From Pteria penguin (Eukaryota; Mollusca; Bivalvia; Pterioida; Pteriidae): a DNA stretch of 64,000 nt. Made by a program: the position numbers and the translations under genes. Each line of letters begins with the position of its first letter. Position 1 is the stretch's first letter. The DNA is taken from the NCBI GenBank assembly GCA_035048485.1, contig CM068592.1:39704545-39768544 (forward strand). Reading direction: 5' to 3'. The notes under the pieces are model-generated. The model was given only the letters and a program-made list of their open reading frames with translations. It was not told the DNA's origin and ran no database searches. Shown here one piece after another: positions 11,312 to 23,970 of the stretch.

Positions 11312-11755
11312 TTGATCGATTATTGTTTTACGTCACTATAAGAAGTTTTCAGGTACGTGGTGACGACATCTGTCTCATGCATTGAATAGAAATTTAAATC
11401 ATTTTGCAACGGGTTCATCCGAAGCAGTGAGAGTTAGTTCTTTTACGTGTCACGCCTATCGTAAATTTCGGAGACCTAAATAAGAAATGTTTTTTGCTTA
11501 AATATCCTAAAATATTTCATGAAAAGCTAACTAAGTAACACAGATAGATTTCAAGCAGGTAATTTCATCATTTCTGCAAATACCTACATTTACTATTTTG
11601 TCAATTATTTACGATTTTTCCGAAGTTCTTTAGAAAAACAGGCACTTGTGTTTTTACTGTCTTATCCCAAAGACACAACACCACATGACTGGAATTGAAC
11701 CCAGGACCACCTGGTCGCCCACTCGAGCACTTCATCGACTGAGCCACATCTGCTT
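11312..11755 (-). mobile_element. tRNA-derived SINE, copy 3, split by an insertion
   Basis: The 3' half (11312-11474, seen as TTGATCGATTATTGTTTTACG and GAAGCAGTGAGAGTTAG) and the tRNA-like head (about 11646-11755) belong to one minus-strand SINE. The A box is TGGCTCAGTCG (11736-11746), matching the consensus; the B box is GGTTCAATTCC (11691-11701), one mismatch. About 170 bp of AT-rich sequence (11475-11645) separates the halves. The copy is more diverged than the other two and has no clear target duplication. The 32-bp array starts immediately beyond its head. Confidence 0.8.
11475..11645. other. Insertion splitting SINE copy 3
   Basis: About 171 bp of AT-rich sequence absent from the other two SINE copies. 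No TIR, coding capacity or poly(A) tail is visible. TAAATAAGAA occurs at its left edge and again just outside the SINE head near 11754, which may be chance or a rearrangement trace. Confidence 0.5.
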
Positions 11756-11756
11756 A

Positions 11757-14700
11757 AATAAGAATATATATCATCATGCTGAACGCTCTTGTAGCATACA
11801 TATCGTCATGCTGAAAGATGTTGTAGAATGTATATCATCATGCTGAAAGATGTTGTAGAATATATATCATCATACTGAAAGATGTTGTAGCATATATATC
11901 ATCATGCTGAAAGATGTTGTAGAATATATATCATCATGCTGAAAGATGTTGTAGCATATATATCATCATGCCAAAAGATGTTGTAGTATATATATCATCA
12001 TGCTGAAAGATGTTGTAGCATATATATCATCATACTGAAAGATGTTGTAGTATATATATCATCATGCTGAAAGATGTTGTAGCATATATATCATCTTCCT
12101 GAAAGATGTTGTAGAATATATATCATCATGCTGAAAGATGTTGTAGCAAATATATCATCATGCTGAAAGATGTTGTAGCATATATATCATCATACTAAAA
12201 GATGTTGTAGCATATATCATCATACTGAAATATGTTGTAGCATATATATCATCATGCTGATAGATGTTGTAGCATATATATCATCATGCTGAAAGATGTT
12301 GTAGAATATATATCATCATGCTGAAAGATGTTGTAGCATATATATCATCATGATGAAAGATGTTGTAGTATATATATCATCATGCTGAAAGATGTTGTAG
12401 CATATATATCATCATACTGAAAGATGTTGTAGTATATATATCATCATGCTGAAAGATGTTGTAGCATATATATCATCTTGCTGAAAGATGTTGTAGAATA
12501 TATATCATCATGCTGAAAGATGTTGTAGCAAATATATCATCATGCTGAAAGATGTTGTAGCATATATATCATCATACTGAAAGATGTTGTAGCATATATC
12601 ATCATACTGAAAGATGTTGTAGCATATATATCATCATGCTGATAGATGTTGTAGCATATATATCATCATGCTGAAAGATGTTGTAGCATATATATCAAAT
12701 GCTGAACGACGTTGTAGAATATATATCATCATGCTGAAAGATGTTGTACAATATATATCATTATGCCGAAAGATGTTGTAGAATATATATCATCATACTG
12801 AAAGATGTTGTAGCATATTTATCACCATCCTGAAAAATGTTGTAGAATATATATCATCATGCTGAAAGATGTTCTAGCATATATATCATCATGCTGAAAG
12901 AGGTAGCATATATATCATCATGCTGAAAGATGTTGTAGCATATATATCATCATGCTGAAAGATGTTGTAGCATATATATCAAATGCTGAAAGATGATGTA
13001 GCATATATATCATCATGCTGAAAAATGTTGTAGCATATATATCATCATGCTGAAAGATGTTGTAGAATATATATCATCATGCTGAAAGATGTTGTAGCAT
13101 ATATATCATCATGCTGAAGGATGTTGTAGCATATATATCATCATACTGAAAGATGTTGTAGCATATATATCATCATGCTGAAAGATGTTGTAGAATATAT
13201 ATCATCATGCTGAAAGATGTTGTAGAATATATATCATCATGCTGAAAGATGTTGTAGCATATATATCATCTTGCTGAAAGATGTTGTAGAATATATATCA
13301 TCATGCTGAAAGATGTTGTAGCAAATATATCATCATGCTGAAAGATGTTGTAGCATATATATCATCATACTGAAAGATGTTTTAGCATATATCATCATAC
13401 TGAAAGATGTTGTAGCATATATATCATCATGCTGATAGATGTTGTAGCATATATATCATCATGCTGAAAGATGTTGTAGCATATATATCAAATGCTGAAC
13501 GATGTTGTAGAATATATATCATCATGCTGAAAGATGTTGTACAATATATATCATTATGCCGAAAGATGTTGTAGAATATATATCATCATACTGAAAGATG
13601 TTGTAGCATATTTATCACCATCCTGAAAAATGTTGTAGAATATATATCATCATGCTGAAAGATGTTCTAGCATATATATCATCATGCTGAAAGATGTAGC
13701 ATATATATCATCATGCTGAAAGATGTTGTTCAATATATATCATCATGCTGAAAGATGTTGTAGCATATATATCAAATGCTGAAAGATGTTGTGGCATATA
13801 TATCAAATGCTGAACGATGTTGTAGAATATATATCATCATGCTAAAAGATGTTGTAGCATATATATCATCATGCTGAAAGATGATGTAGCATATATATCA
13901 TCATGCTGAAAAATGTTGTAGCATATATATCATCATGCTGAAAGATGTTGTAGAATATATATCATCATGCTGAAAGATGTTGTAGCATATATATCATCAT
14001 GCTGAAGGATGTTGTAGCATATATATCATCATACTGAAAGATGTTGTAGCATATATATCATCATGCTGAAAGATGTTGTAGAATATATATCATCATGCTG
14101 AAAGATGTTGTAGAATATATATCATCATGCTGAAAGATGTTGTAGCATATATATCATCATGCTGAAAGATGTTCTAGCATATATATCATCATGCTGAAAG
14201 GTGTTGAAGCATATATATCATCATGCTGAAAGATGTTGTAGAATATATATCATCATGCTGAAAGATGTTGTAGCATATATATCAAATGTTGAACGATGTT
14301 GTAGAATATATATCATCATGCTGAAAGATGTTGTAGCATATATATCATCATGATGAAAGATGTTGTAGCATATATATCATCATGCTGAAAGATGTTGTAG
14401 CATATATATCATCATGCTGAAAGATGATGTAGCATATATATCATCATGCTGAAAGATGTTGTAGCATATATATCATCATGCTGAAAGATGTGGTAGGATA
14501 TATATCATCATGCTGAAAGATGTTGTAGTATATATATCATCATGCTGAAAGATGTTGTAGAATATATATCATCATGCTGAAAGATGTTGTAGCATATATA
14601 TCATCATGATGAAAGATATTGTAGTATATATATCATCATGCTGAAAGATGTTGTAGCATATATATCATCATACTGAAAGATGTTGTAGTATATATATCAT

Positions 14701-17090
14701 CATGCTGAAAGATGTTGTAGCATATATATCATCTTGCTGAAAGATGTTGTAGAATATATATCATCATGTTGAAAGATGTTGTAGCAAATATATCATCATG
14801 CTGAAAGATGTTGTAGCATATATATCATCATGCTGAAAGATGTTGTAGGATATATATCATCATGCTGAAAGATGTTGTAGTATATATATCATCATACTGA
14901 AAGATGTTGTAGCATATATATCATCATGATGAAAGATGTTGTAGCATATATATCATCATGCTGAAAGATGTTGTAGCATATATATCATCATGCTGAAAGA
15001 TGATGTAGCATATATATCATCATGCTGAAAGATGTTGTAGCATATATATCATCATGCTGAAAGATGTTGTAGAATATATATCATCATGCTGAAAGATGTT
15101 GTAGTATATATATCATCATGATGAAAGATGTTGTAGCATATATATCATCATGATGAAAGATGTTGTAGAATATATATCATCATGCTGAAAGATGTTGTCG
15201 CATATATATCATTATGCTGAAAGATGTTGTAGCATATATATCATCATGCTGAAAGATATTGTAGCATATATATCAAATGCTGAACGATGTTGTAGAATAT
15301 ATATCATCATGCTGAAAGATGTTGTAGCATATATATCATCATGCTGAAAGATGTTGTAGAATATATATCATCATGCTGAACGATGTTGTAGAATATATAT
15401 CATCATACTGAAAGATGTTGTAGCATATATATCATCATGCTGAAAAATGTTGTAGAATATATATCATCATGCTGAAAGATGTTGTAGAATATATATCATC
15501 ATGCTGAAAGATGTTGTAGCATATATATCATCATGCTGAAAGATGTTGTAGCATATATATCATCATGCTGAAAGATGTTGTAGCATATATATCATCATGC
15601 TGAAAGATGTTGTAGAATATATATCATCATGCTGAAAGATGTTGTAGCATATATATCAAATGCTGAACGATGTTGTAGAATATATATCATCATGCTGAAA
15701 GATGTTGTAGCATATATATCATCATGCTGAAAGATGTTGTAGCATATATATCATCATGCTGAAAGATGTTGTAGCATATATATCATCTTGCTGAAAGATG
15801 ATGTAGCATATATATCATCATGCTGAAAGATGTTGTAGCATATATATCATCATGCTGTGAGATGTTGTAGGATATATATCATCATGATGAAAGATGTTGT
15901 AGTATATATATCATCATGCTGAAAGATGTTGTAGCATATATATCATCATGATGAAAGATGTTGTAGCATATATATCATCATGCTGAAAGATGTTGTAGCA
16001 TATATATCATCATGCTGAAAGATGATGTAGCATATATATCATCATGCTGAAAGATGTTGTAGAATATATATCATCATGCTGAAAGATGTTGTAGTATATA
16101 TATCATCATGCTGAAAGATGTTGTAGCATATATATCATCATGATGAAAGATGTTGTAGAATATATATCATCATGCTGAAAGATGTTGTAGCATATATATC
16201 ATTATGCTGAAAGATGTTGTAGCATATATATCATCATGCTGAAAGATATTGTAGCATATATATCAAATGCTGAACGATGTTGTAGAATATATATCATCAT
16301 GCTGAAAGATGTTGTAGCATATATATCATCATGATGAAAGATGTTGTAGAATATATATCATCATGCTGAAAGATGTTTTAGCATATATATCATTATGCTG
16401 AAAGATGTTGTAGCATATATATCATGATGCTGAAGGATGTTGTAGAATATATATCATCATACTGAAAGATGTTGTAGCATATATATCATCATGCTGAAAG
16501 ATGTTGTAGAATATATATCATCATGCTGAAAGATGTTGTAGAATATATATCATCATGCTGAAAGATGTTGTAACATATATATCATCATGCTGAAAGATGT
16601 TGTAGCATATATATCATCTTGCTGAAAGATGTTGTAGCATATATATCATCATGCTGACAGATGTTGTAGCATATATATCATCATGCTGAAAGATGTTGTA
16701 GCATATATATCATCATTCTGAAAGATGTTGTAGCATATATATCATCATGCTGAAAGATGTTGTAGCATATATATCATCATGCTGAAAGATGTTGTAGAAT
16801 ATATATCATCATGCTGAAAGATGGTGTAGCATATATATCATCATGCTGAAGGATGTTGTAGAATATATATCATCATGCTGAAAGATGTTGTAGAATATAT
16901 ATCATCATGCTGAAAGATGGTGTAGCATATATATCATCATGATGAAGGATGTTGTAGCATATATATCATCATGCTGAAAGATGTTGTAGAATATATATCA
17001 TCATGCTGAAAGATGTTGTAGCATATATATCATCATGCTGAAGGATGTTGTAGAATATATATCATGATGCTGAACGATGTTGTAGCATAT
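11757..17090. repeat. Minisatellite, 32-bp unit, 5.3 kb
   Basis: About 165 copies of ATATATATCATCATGCTGAA then AGATGTTGTAGC. Common variants are GTAGAATATAT, GTAGTATATAT, ATACTGAAAG, a 29-bp unit with ATCAAATGCTGAACG, and a unit with GCAAATATATC. Rare variants recur in blocks: TTATGCCGAA with CATATTTATCACCATCC at 12761/12821 and again at 13554/13614 (shift 793 bp), and GAAAGATATT followed by the short unit at 15251 and 16241 (shift 990 bp). The array has therefore grown partly by block duplication. Thirty-two is not a multiple of three and no open frames result. Confidence 0.95.
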
Positions 17091-17099
17091 TCAGTGTAC

Positions 17100-17231
17100 C
17101 TAGGTATGGGTTGCCTCTAATCTCTAGTTCAGTATATGAAATGGTAACAGAAACGATTTGATTGGGGGCACTGCACAATCAATAATCGTTAGAGTGCAAA
17201 TCTCCAAACCAAGTAATCAACCCATACATAG
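17100..17231. mobile_element. 132-bp TIR element (MITE-like)
   Basis: The end CTAGGTATGGGTTG (17100-17113) is inverted at 17218-17231 (CAACCCATACATAG), 13 of 14 matching. It lies immediately beyond the 32-bp array. Family unknown; no coding capacity. Confidence 0.5.
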
Positions 17232-17861
17232 AAAAAAATGATATACAGAATACTAATTTAATTTTAAACAAGATACTATTTTCATCAAGGATTACCATTC
17301 AAAATCAGAAGATTAATGTCAGTTCTTAAGGACAGGGGTCTGAAATTCGAATACAAATACAATACTGCAACAATACTATCCAGATATTTTTGATGATTCC
17401 ATACTTCTGAAATATATACCCATATCCATACATCAAACATATGTGTAACCCAGTGAGTTAATGTCTAATACAAGTGCAGGATAATGATGACCACCAACAA
17501 AGAAACAAGCGTAGATGAGTGATAGGGAGGTAAATAAACCTTGACGAAGCATACATCAAACGTCTAACAACCTACCAGAATGAGACGTAACGCCTTGTTA
17601 TGGCACCAAGATCTATTCACCAGACAAGAAGATTAGGTCAGTTCTCATGTTAAACGGTCTGTCCTGGCGATTAACGAGATAATGTACTCCAGCGTTATGT
17701 CAGCCTATAACACTGCTGGTAACGCATTGAATTCATCACATAACAACGAATATCATGAATAGTCCGAAAATAATTAGATTTTACAAAGTCGTAAGGTTAA
17801 GTAATTAGACTACTGTGCTAATTCACAGATACATTCATAACTTTTGATTCTGGCATGCATA
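17232..17861. other. Unassigned AT-rich sequence
   Basis: A loose pair of similar segments (GAAGATTAATGTCAGTTCTTA near 17308 and GAAGATTAGGTCAGTTCTCA near 17629) suggests an old duplication. No gene is recognised. Confidence 0.4.
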
Positions 17862-18005
17862 GGCGCGTTTTATGGATGTGCCAGTTTGTTATATATAGGC
17901 GCGTTTTATGGATGTGCCAGTTTGTTATATATAGGCGCGTTTTATGGATGTGCCAGTTTGTTATATATAGGCGCGTTTTTGGCTGTATCGGTTTGTTATA
18001 TCTTT
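17862..18005. repeat. 36-bp direct repeat, four copies
   Basis: Units begin at 17862, 17898, 17934 and 17970: GGCGCGTTTTATGGATGTGC, CAGTTTGTTATATATA. The first three are nearly identical and the fourth is diverged (GGCGCGTTTTTGGCTGTATC). The 60-codon plus-strand frame over it is a repeat artefact. Confidence 0.9.
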
Positions 18006-19365
18006 ATTAATGAATATCTCTTATGATGGCACCTCACCATTCTATTTGTTCATTTACTCTTATGCTCCAAATTACTAGCTCCTAAAAGGAACCCAGTTAT
18101 GACGTTATTGCTTTAAAACATCCTCCAATAAAAGATTCAGGAATTTTCTGTCCGGAGAACACCTACATTCACCGAAGTTTGTTTAGATTCATTGGTGAGA
18201 TCAGCGTACCACGATGGACATTAATATACCCTTTGGAAATCTTTGATAACTATGTTGCTTAGATGAGTAGATATTGCCTGTTAGAGTAAGCGCACATGCC
18301 AGGAACAGATTGAAGTATGGAAAATATAGAATATATAAGAGATATCAGAGGGTACTTGTGACTTGTGCATTAATTAACAACTACTGGACACAAACAAGAG
18401 TTTGCAATCATTAAATCTAAATGAAAAACATGGTAAATACGTTTAAAGGTATATGTAATCACTAGTAACCACCAATATAAAACACAATAAAACAATATTA
18501 AAAGAATTATAAAAGATCCAAAGTGCGTCTAATGCTGCATTGTATTGCTGCCATTACTATATATAATGTGATGTATCATTTTGTCAATATCCTTTGGTGG
18601 AACGATTAAAGAATTATAAACGCACGAAATCGCTTCAGATGTAGATATTTCAATTAAGTTAACATGAATGGAAAATAAATCGTTTAATATAACCGATATA
18701 TGTTTTGCGTTTCCAACCCTTTCTACTGTCAGTATACCAACGTCATATAGCACTATGTTATATACGTATTGTGTCTTTGTCTCACCCTACTGTGAATGGC
18801 TCATCGCCTACAGACATGGGACGATTATCCGTCAAAAACTTTCTACTTACGAAAAAGGTATCATTCATAAAGATATGACATATGGTTATGGGGTTTTTTT
18901 TTCTGTCGATGTATAAAGAAAAAAAAACCAATACACAAATTGTATATTCCACAAAGTTAAAGCTATGTTTATGCTATATTTGAAAACTGCATAAAATATT
19001 TTTCAAATTCAGTTCTCAGTATGTACAAATTTTAAACTAAATATATTGTAGTTTGTTTCTGATAAAATTGTCATAAACATCGATATCCCAACTTGTTAAA
19101 TTTTTCTGCATCTGTACTTGCGTAGAGTTTAAGTTATATTAAGTGCAAATGAATAGGGATGCCAAACGCGTTAAAACTGCTTTAAAGTCATAGTTACGTG
19201 CTCTTGAGTGCACAAAAAAATAGTAAACTTTTCGTTTAAACCATGTTTACATAATGTTATGTTAGGGCATGTCAGTGATATTGTTTATTGGAAAATACGA
19301 TAGTTTAATCCGAAGAGACAGAGATAATATGAGTAAAAGGACTAGCCATTTAAAACGAAATCCTT
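18006..19365. other. Unassigned AT-rich sequence
   Basis: Two overlapping open frames occur on opposite strands, 18529-18753 (minus, 74 codons) and 18668-18916 (plus, 82 codons). Neither has a recognisable domain. The minus one is less biased in composition but has no supporting splice or promoter signal that I can see. Nothing else recognised. Confidence 0.4.
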
Positions 19366-19535
19366 TATACACCATCAAAAGTTAAATCACCGGATTATTC
19401 ACACCCAAAAGACGATTTTCGCTATACACCATCACAGCTTAACTCACTGGTTTATTCACAAAACCAGAAAAGATTTCCCCCATATACATCAAGGTTAATT
19501 CACTAGTTTATTCTGATAACCAGGAACGGACCAGT
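19366..19535. repeat. Diverged tandem repeat, 57-60 bp, three copies
   Basis: Units begin with TATACACCATCAAAAGTTAAA (19366), TATACACCATCACAGCTTAA (19423) and TATACATCAAGGTTAATTC (19483), each followed by CAC(T)GG/AGTTTATTC. Confidence 0.7.
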
Positions 19536-19929
19536 AATTGTACCAACTGATTCCTTATACTATCTAAATCACTTTGGTTTACCCTATCGATCCTGATTTA
19601 GCAAACGACTGACGCAAATCCAGCCGTGTATGTGGGCCAGGCGATTTCCAAAGTAGTGTCCGCCTAGGATACCCACATTAACTCTGGAGCAACCCAGACA
19701 ACGAGACAAGTTCTTCGTCAAGACAGCGGATGTTATGATACCGACACTGACTCTATGCTTATGGTTAGACACGTGATATACGACATGATCTCCCCTATCC
19801 GGAATAGGATTAAAGTGTATTAAATATGTAGCTTTCACACTTTATTTAAATGGTTTTAATTCTCTGAAAAAAATTAATGTCATTCCAGTAACGTTCATGG
19901 TCTTAGCGCGCTTCCAGACCGGCAGAGCA
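19536..19929. other. Unassigned sequence, GC-richer than flanks
   Basis: Contains an 84-codon minus-strand frame at 19584-19838 whose base composition is less AT-biased than the surroundings. I do not recognise the product. It may be a decayed transposon segment adjoining the interspersed repeat that follows. Confidence 0.3.
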
Positions 19930-20110
19930 TTATCTCCTCATTTCGCAGATGGGCCCGTAAACCGGTGAACGGTACCGTAACTGCACCATAATCAAATATT
20001 TTTGTCATAACATTATTTTTTTTTCATATCATTACATGACATGCTGTGTATTTCCGTGGTGACTTCTGTCGTACGACTACGTCTTTAACTTTACTTTCTT
20101 CCTGTATTAA
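19930..20110 (+). repeat. Interspersed repeat family X, copy a
   Basis: Shares GGGCCCGTAAACCGGT, then CAAATATTTTTGT, then GTGGTGACTTCTGYC with copies at 22.9, 25.8 and 57.3 kb. It lacks the central part (CACACCATTT to CTAAGTCGGTA) of the longer copies. No coding capacity. Family not named. Confidence 0.6.
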
Positions 20111-22689
20111 ATAGGTAAACTGTTACGGGTAATAGATAAAATAAACACTTTCTATGAAGCTTCCTTGTTGTCTCTCTTCGCATTTACAATGATAAATTTC
20201 AGATAGTTGTAATTATTACATTATAAGTTTATTCGCATTACGTTAACAGTTATAAGCAAATATATTTTTCTTGGTAGATGATCGCAAATGTGACTAGGTT
20301 TAGTACATATATTCCTAATAATAATAAATGTAAGCACTTATATTCCATTAACAGTAAATATATTCCTACCCAATATAAAATTAACTCATAGAACCTATAT
20401 TCTTCGAAAATTAAATGTTTTTCTTCTTAATATATTAATGACTACAAGAGCTAATATATAGATTCATTAAAATGTGGTGTAACTATTGTGAAAAAGAGAT
20501 ACTCCATACTTATTTTTTGCATTATACATCTTTCCTAAGGAATTTTGATTAAGAAGCAAATTAAATTTAAGGTATTAACATTGCGAATCGACATTTTTTG
20601 ATTGAACGTAGTGCATGTATACGCTTGTCATAATCTTAACTGATATGTATATAAAAATAATGATGAAAAATAAAAAAAAAAGTAAATGTGAAAAAAAACC
20701 ACTTAAACGAAAGGAGATATTTGATTCATTTGTATATGAGGAAAACATCCTAAACATTCATATAACAAAATAATAAGCACAAAAAAAAAGGAAATCGCAA
20801 AAAATCGATTGTAATGCAGTTGCGCATTTTATTGTAGAAGAAGGAACTTTTAAAGAGTATGGCAGGGACACTACGTACATCAGTGCGACATTATGACCTG
20901 TCCGTTTTAATTAGCTACTAAGAGTGTAAGCGAGCTGAGGGCATATAATAATCGAGGGAGAGTAGTTTCAAAAGGCATTGAACTAAATCAGCAGAAAATG
21001 CAAAGCCTACAGGTGACGCTATATTCCAAACTAGCTGCAAATGAGTTCAAGAAACAGACTCGGATTTATCTGTATCATAAAAGTGTAATCGTTTACTCCT
21101 TCCTATTTCCTCTTTCTAGTTCTGCCCTTAATTCTAATAGGAATATTATGCAACAGGTATACTGTATTGGGCGGTTGTAGCGGTAACAGTTCTATCCGAT
21201 ACTTGGAAAATAGATTATGCTTCCCCTCAAAACAATTACAAAATAATGAAAAATCGCCGCACGGAACAAATCAAATAATTATCATATACAGTAATTGTAC
21301 ATAATTTGCAAAGTTGTCAGTTACAGGCAAATCGCCACGAATGTATTAAAAATACATCCATAAGTTGAATCTTTGAATAATTCCTGTCCTTGTATGGTAT
21401 GATGTAAATCATTATATTTGTATATGTTCAACTAAATTGTAATATATGATGTATCTCCAAACTGATTATGTGCAGTTTTATTACTTTGTAATCGAATTGA
21501 CAATACATACAACGAAAGGATAAAATCTCAGCAGTATGTACTCTTACAATTGTTCAACATATATTATTTTCGTGTTTTATTATAGATAAGTTCCATTCTG
21601 ACAAATCTGTATTCAAGAAAAATAAAGAGATATTTAATAGTTTTACCAGCAGTAAAACACATAATTTTATTTATATTATGGTCAAAGAATAAAAGAAATA
21701 ACTATTACCTTACTCAAATCGAGTCTATGGTATCACAGTGAAAGAATTGTGCTCCTTGAATGTATTCTTCAGCACTGAGAATCAAAGGCAAATGTGTAAA
21801 TTCCGAAGCTTTACCTGTTGACTCGCTTAATTGATAACATACTCTAATAAATTTAGTCCCGTTCTTGAAGATCCTCAGAACCAAGTGATATTGATTCCAC
21901 TATGGCACGCAAACCTGTATCTTCCTTCGGAACCGGTATCCAATCAAATCTGTCGACGCCTCATTTCTATACACAGTCCTGGACATTGCTTGTAAGATAC
22001 TTGTGGACAATATCGTCTACATAATCGAGATCTGTTCACAGCAAAGTAAATCGAATCTTCTATTGTGTTTTATGTGCATAAATTAAAAATGGTCATTGTG
22101 TTTAAAATATGATAACGGTATTCATCTTTATATGATTGGAATTATTGCACGGAAATTCAAATAAAACTTGATAGGTTTGATTGAAGTTTAATAATCTTTC
22201 ATGTTATATGATATGTCATAAAATGTTGTTGAAGCAGATTTACACATGGAATGAATGATGCTTATTTATAAAAATAATTATAACTACATGTATCTCTCAT
22301 TTGGTAAACCTTACAATCATTTATAATTGATTTTCAGATCTTTTATGCGTCAAATCATTGTCTTGTATGGAACATGATTTCCTTCTGGATAGGATGCTTA
22401 GTGTGTATACCACTTACCAATTTTCACATTAAAGTTCTAACTTCCGTCAGCAAAATATCATAATTGGCACTGTAAATTTAAATCAGCAATAAAAAAGAGA
22501 AGTCACAATGCTATATCCGCATAGTCTAACGCAGCAATTTAAAAAGTAAATTCTACCGATTTGCATTGTACAGATTTTTATCCATACCGTTCAGTTTTCT
22601 ATCTTTATCAATTAATGAACATATGTACAAACCTAATGTAAGAAATTTTATCCAGACCAGTTAAGTAGCAATTTTTACTTAAATTTGCC
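20111..22689. other. Unassigned AT-rich sequence, about 2.6 kb
   Basis: Low-complexity AT-rich DNA with short open frames only (20575-20757 minus, 20998-21180 plus), none with recognisable features. No tandem arrays, tRNA-like boxes or RT motifs seen. Confidence 0.5.
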
Positions 22690-22830
22690 ATCTAAAGTCG
22701 GTATCACATTTTTGTGGTGTCGTGTATGTGCTTATTCTTGCTTATTCAGTACATACTTGGCGACATTTGTCATACAGCTGAGTCTGATGTCTCTTTTCCT
22801 CTCTAAATATCAGCAGTCACATTATACATT
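22690..22830 (+). repeat. Interspersed repeat family X, partial copy b1
   Basis: AAGTCGGTATCACATTTTTG followed by TTGGCGACATTTGTCATACA, then GCTGAGTCTGATGTCTCTTT corresponds to the 3' half of the family (compare the 57.4-57.55 kb copy). It is diverged. Confidence 0.4.
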
Positions 22831-22884
22831 ATCCTCGTCCCCTCTGACTTTTAGGCGGGACTCCTGTTGATCAGGGATCTGAGC

Positions 22885-23330
22885 TCGCTTACAGACGGGC
22901 AAAGCACGGTTTACTTATTTTGATGTCTCCTTACATATTTTTGATAGCAACATATTATTATATAAAGTTTTCGTGTGTAATAAAATTTTAATGACCTCCC
23001 TTCTTGAGAAACGTGTTGAATCTTGTTCTCTATATGGGGGATTAATTATAAATTATTAAATGTGTGTCCTGTGATTGTGCTGCTTTTGCGGTGAGTAAGA
23101 AGGTGGGCGCCCGTAAACCGGTTAACCACACCAATTGAGTGACATTTGTTACTTCAGTTGACAGTCCTAAGTCAGTATCGTAACCGCAACACAATCGAAT
23201 ATTTTTGTAATGTCGTTCCGTGTATATTCTACTATTGTCATTTTTTTGTGTGCAGGTTCTTGGCGATATGTGTCAAACAGCTTTGTCAGACGTCTTCTGG
23301 TTTCTCTTTTATTCCATATTTCAAGAATGC
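22885..23330 (+). repeat. Interspersed repeat family X, copy b2
   Basis: Runs parallel to 57175-57560: AAGCACGGTTTACTTATTTT, then a GGGGGATTAATTATAAAT segment, GCCCGTAAACCGGTTAACCA, CCTAAGTCAGTATCGTAACC and TATTTTTGTAATGTCGTTCC. No coding capacity. The conserved GTAAACCGGTTAACCACACC block is the best family marker. Confidence 0.65.
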
Positions 23331-23642
23331 ATAATAAATATAAATAATAGATAATGTAATACAGACTACGATGAATACCTTCACTCTATCATTTTACCTC
23401 ACAAATCTAAATTCCTACAAATGGTAAGGTAGATAAACAGAGTATTTAAAAAAGTTTATTAATCGTTTGATCGGAGGTATCTCACTAATTTGTATTTCGT
23501 ATACTGCTTTTTACAGTGAATTTCCATGGGTGGTTTTTTGGTGGGTTTTTAACCTTTTTCATGCTGCTTAATAACATTTCTTGTCGTCTCTGTTGTACGT
23601 TTTTGTCACCTTTATTTTTACAGATCGTAATATGTTTCCGCC
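23331..23642. other. Unassigned AT-rich sequence
   Basis: No feature recognised. Confidence 0.5.
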
Positions 23643-23970
23643 GAGGAAGATTGACTAAAGTGCTTATATACCCTGAGCCTGTTGTGATATAGTATGACTG
23701 CTACACATCTTAGACGATACAGCCGTGGAAGATTGACTAAAGTGCTTATATACCCTGAACCTAATGTGATATAGTATGACTGCTACACATCTTAGACGAT
23801 ACAGCCGTGGAAGATTGACTAAAGTGCTTATATACCCTGAGCCTGTTGTGATATAGTATGACTGATACACATCTTAGACGCTACAGCCGTGGAAGATTGA
23901 CTAAAGTGCTTATATACCCTGAGCCTGTTGTGATATAGTATGACTGCTACACATCTTAGACGATACAGCC
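23643..23970. repeat. 82-bp direct repeat, exactly four copies
   Basis: Units begin at 23643, 23725, 23807 and 23889 (GTGGAAGATTGACTAAAGTG, CTTATATACCCTGAGCCTGT and so on). Copies differ at only a few positions each, so the expansion is recent. The 68-codon minus-strand frame over it is a by-product. Confidence 0.95.

Noticed and set aside
18529..18916. Two opposed frames of 74 and 82 codons
   Set aside because: No recognisable domain, no splice or promoter support, and they overlap on opposite strands; kept only as a note in an unassigned stretch.
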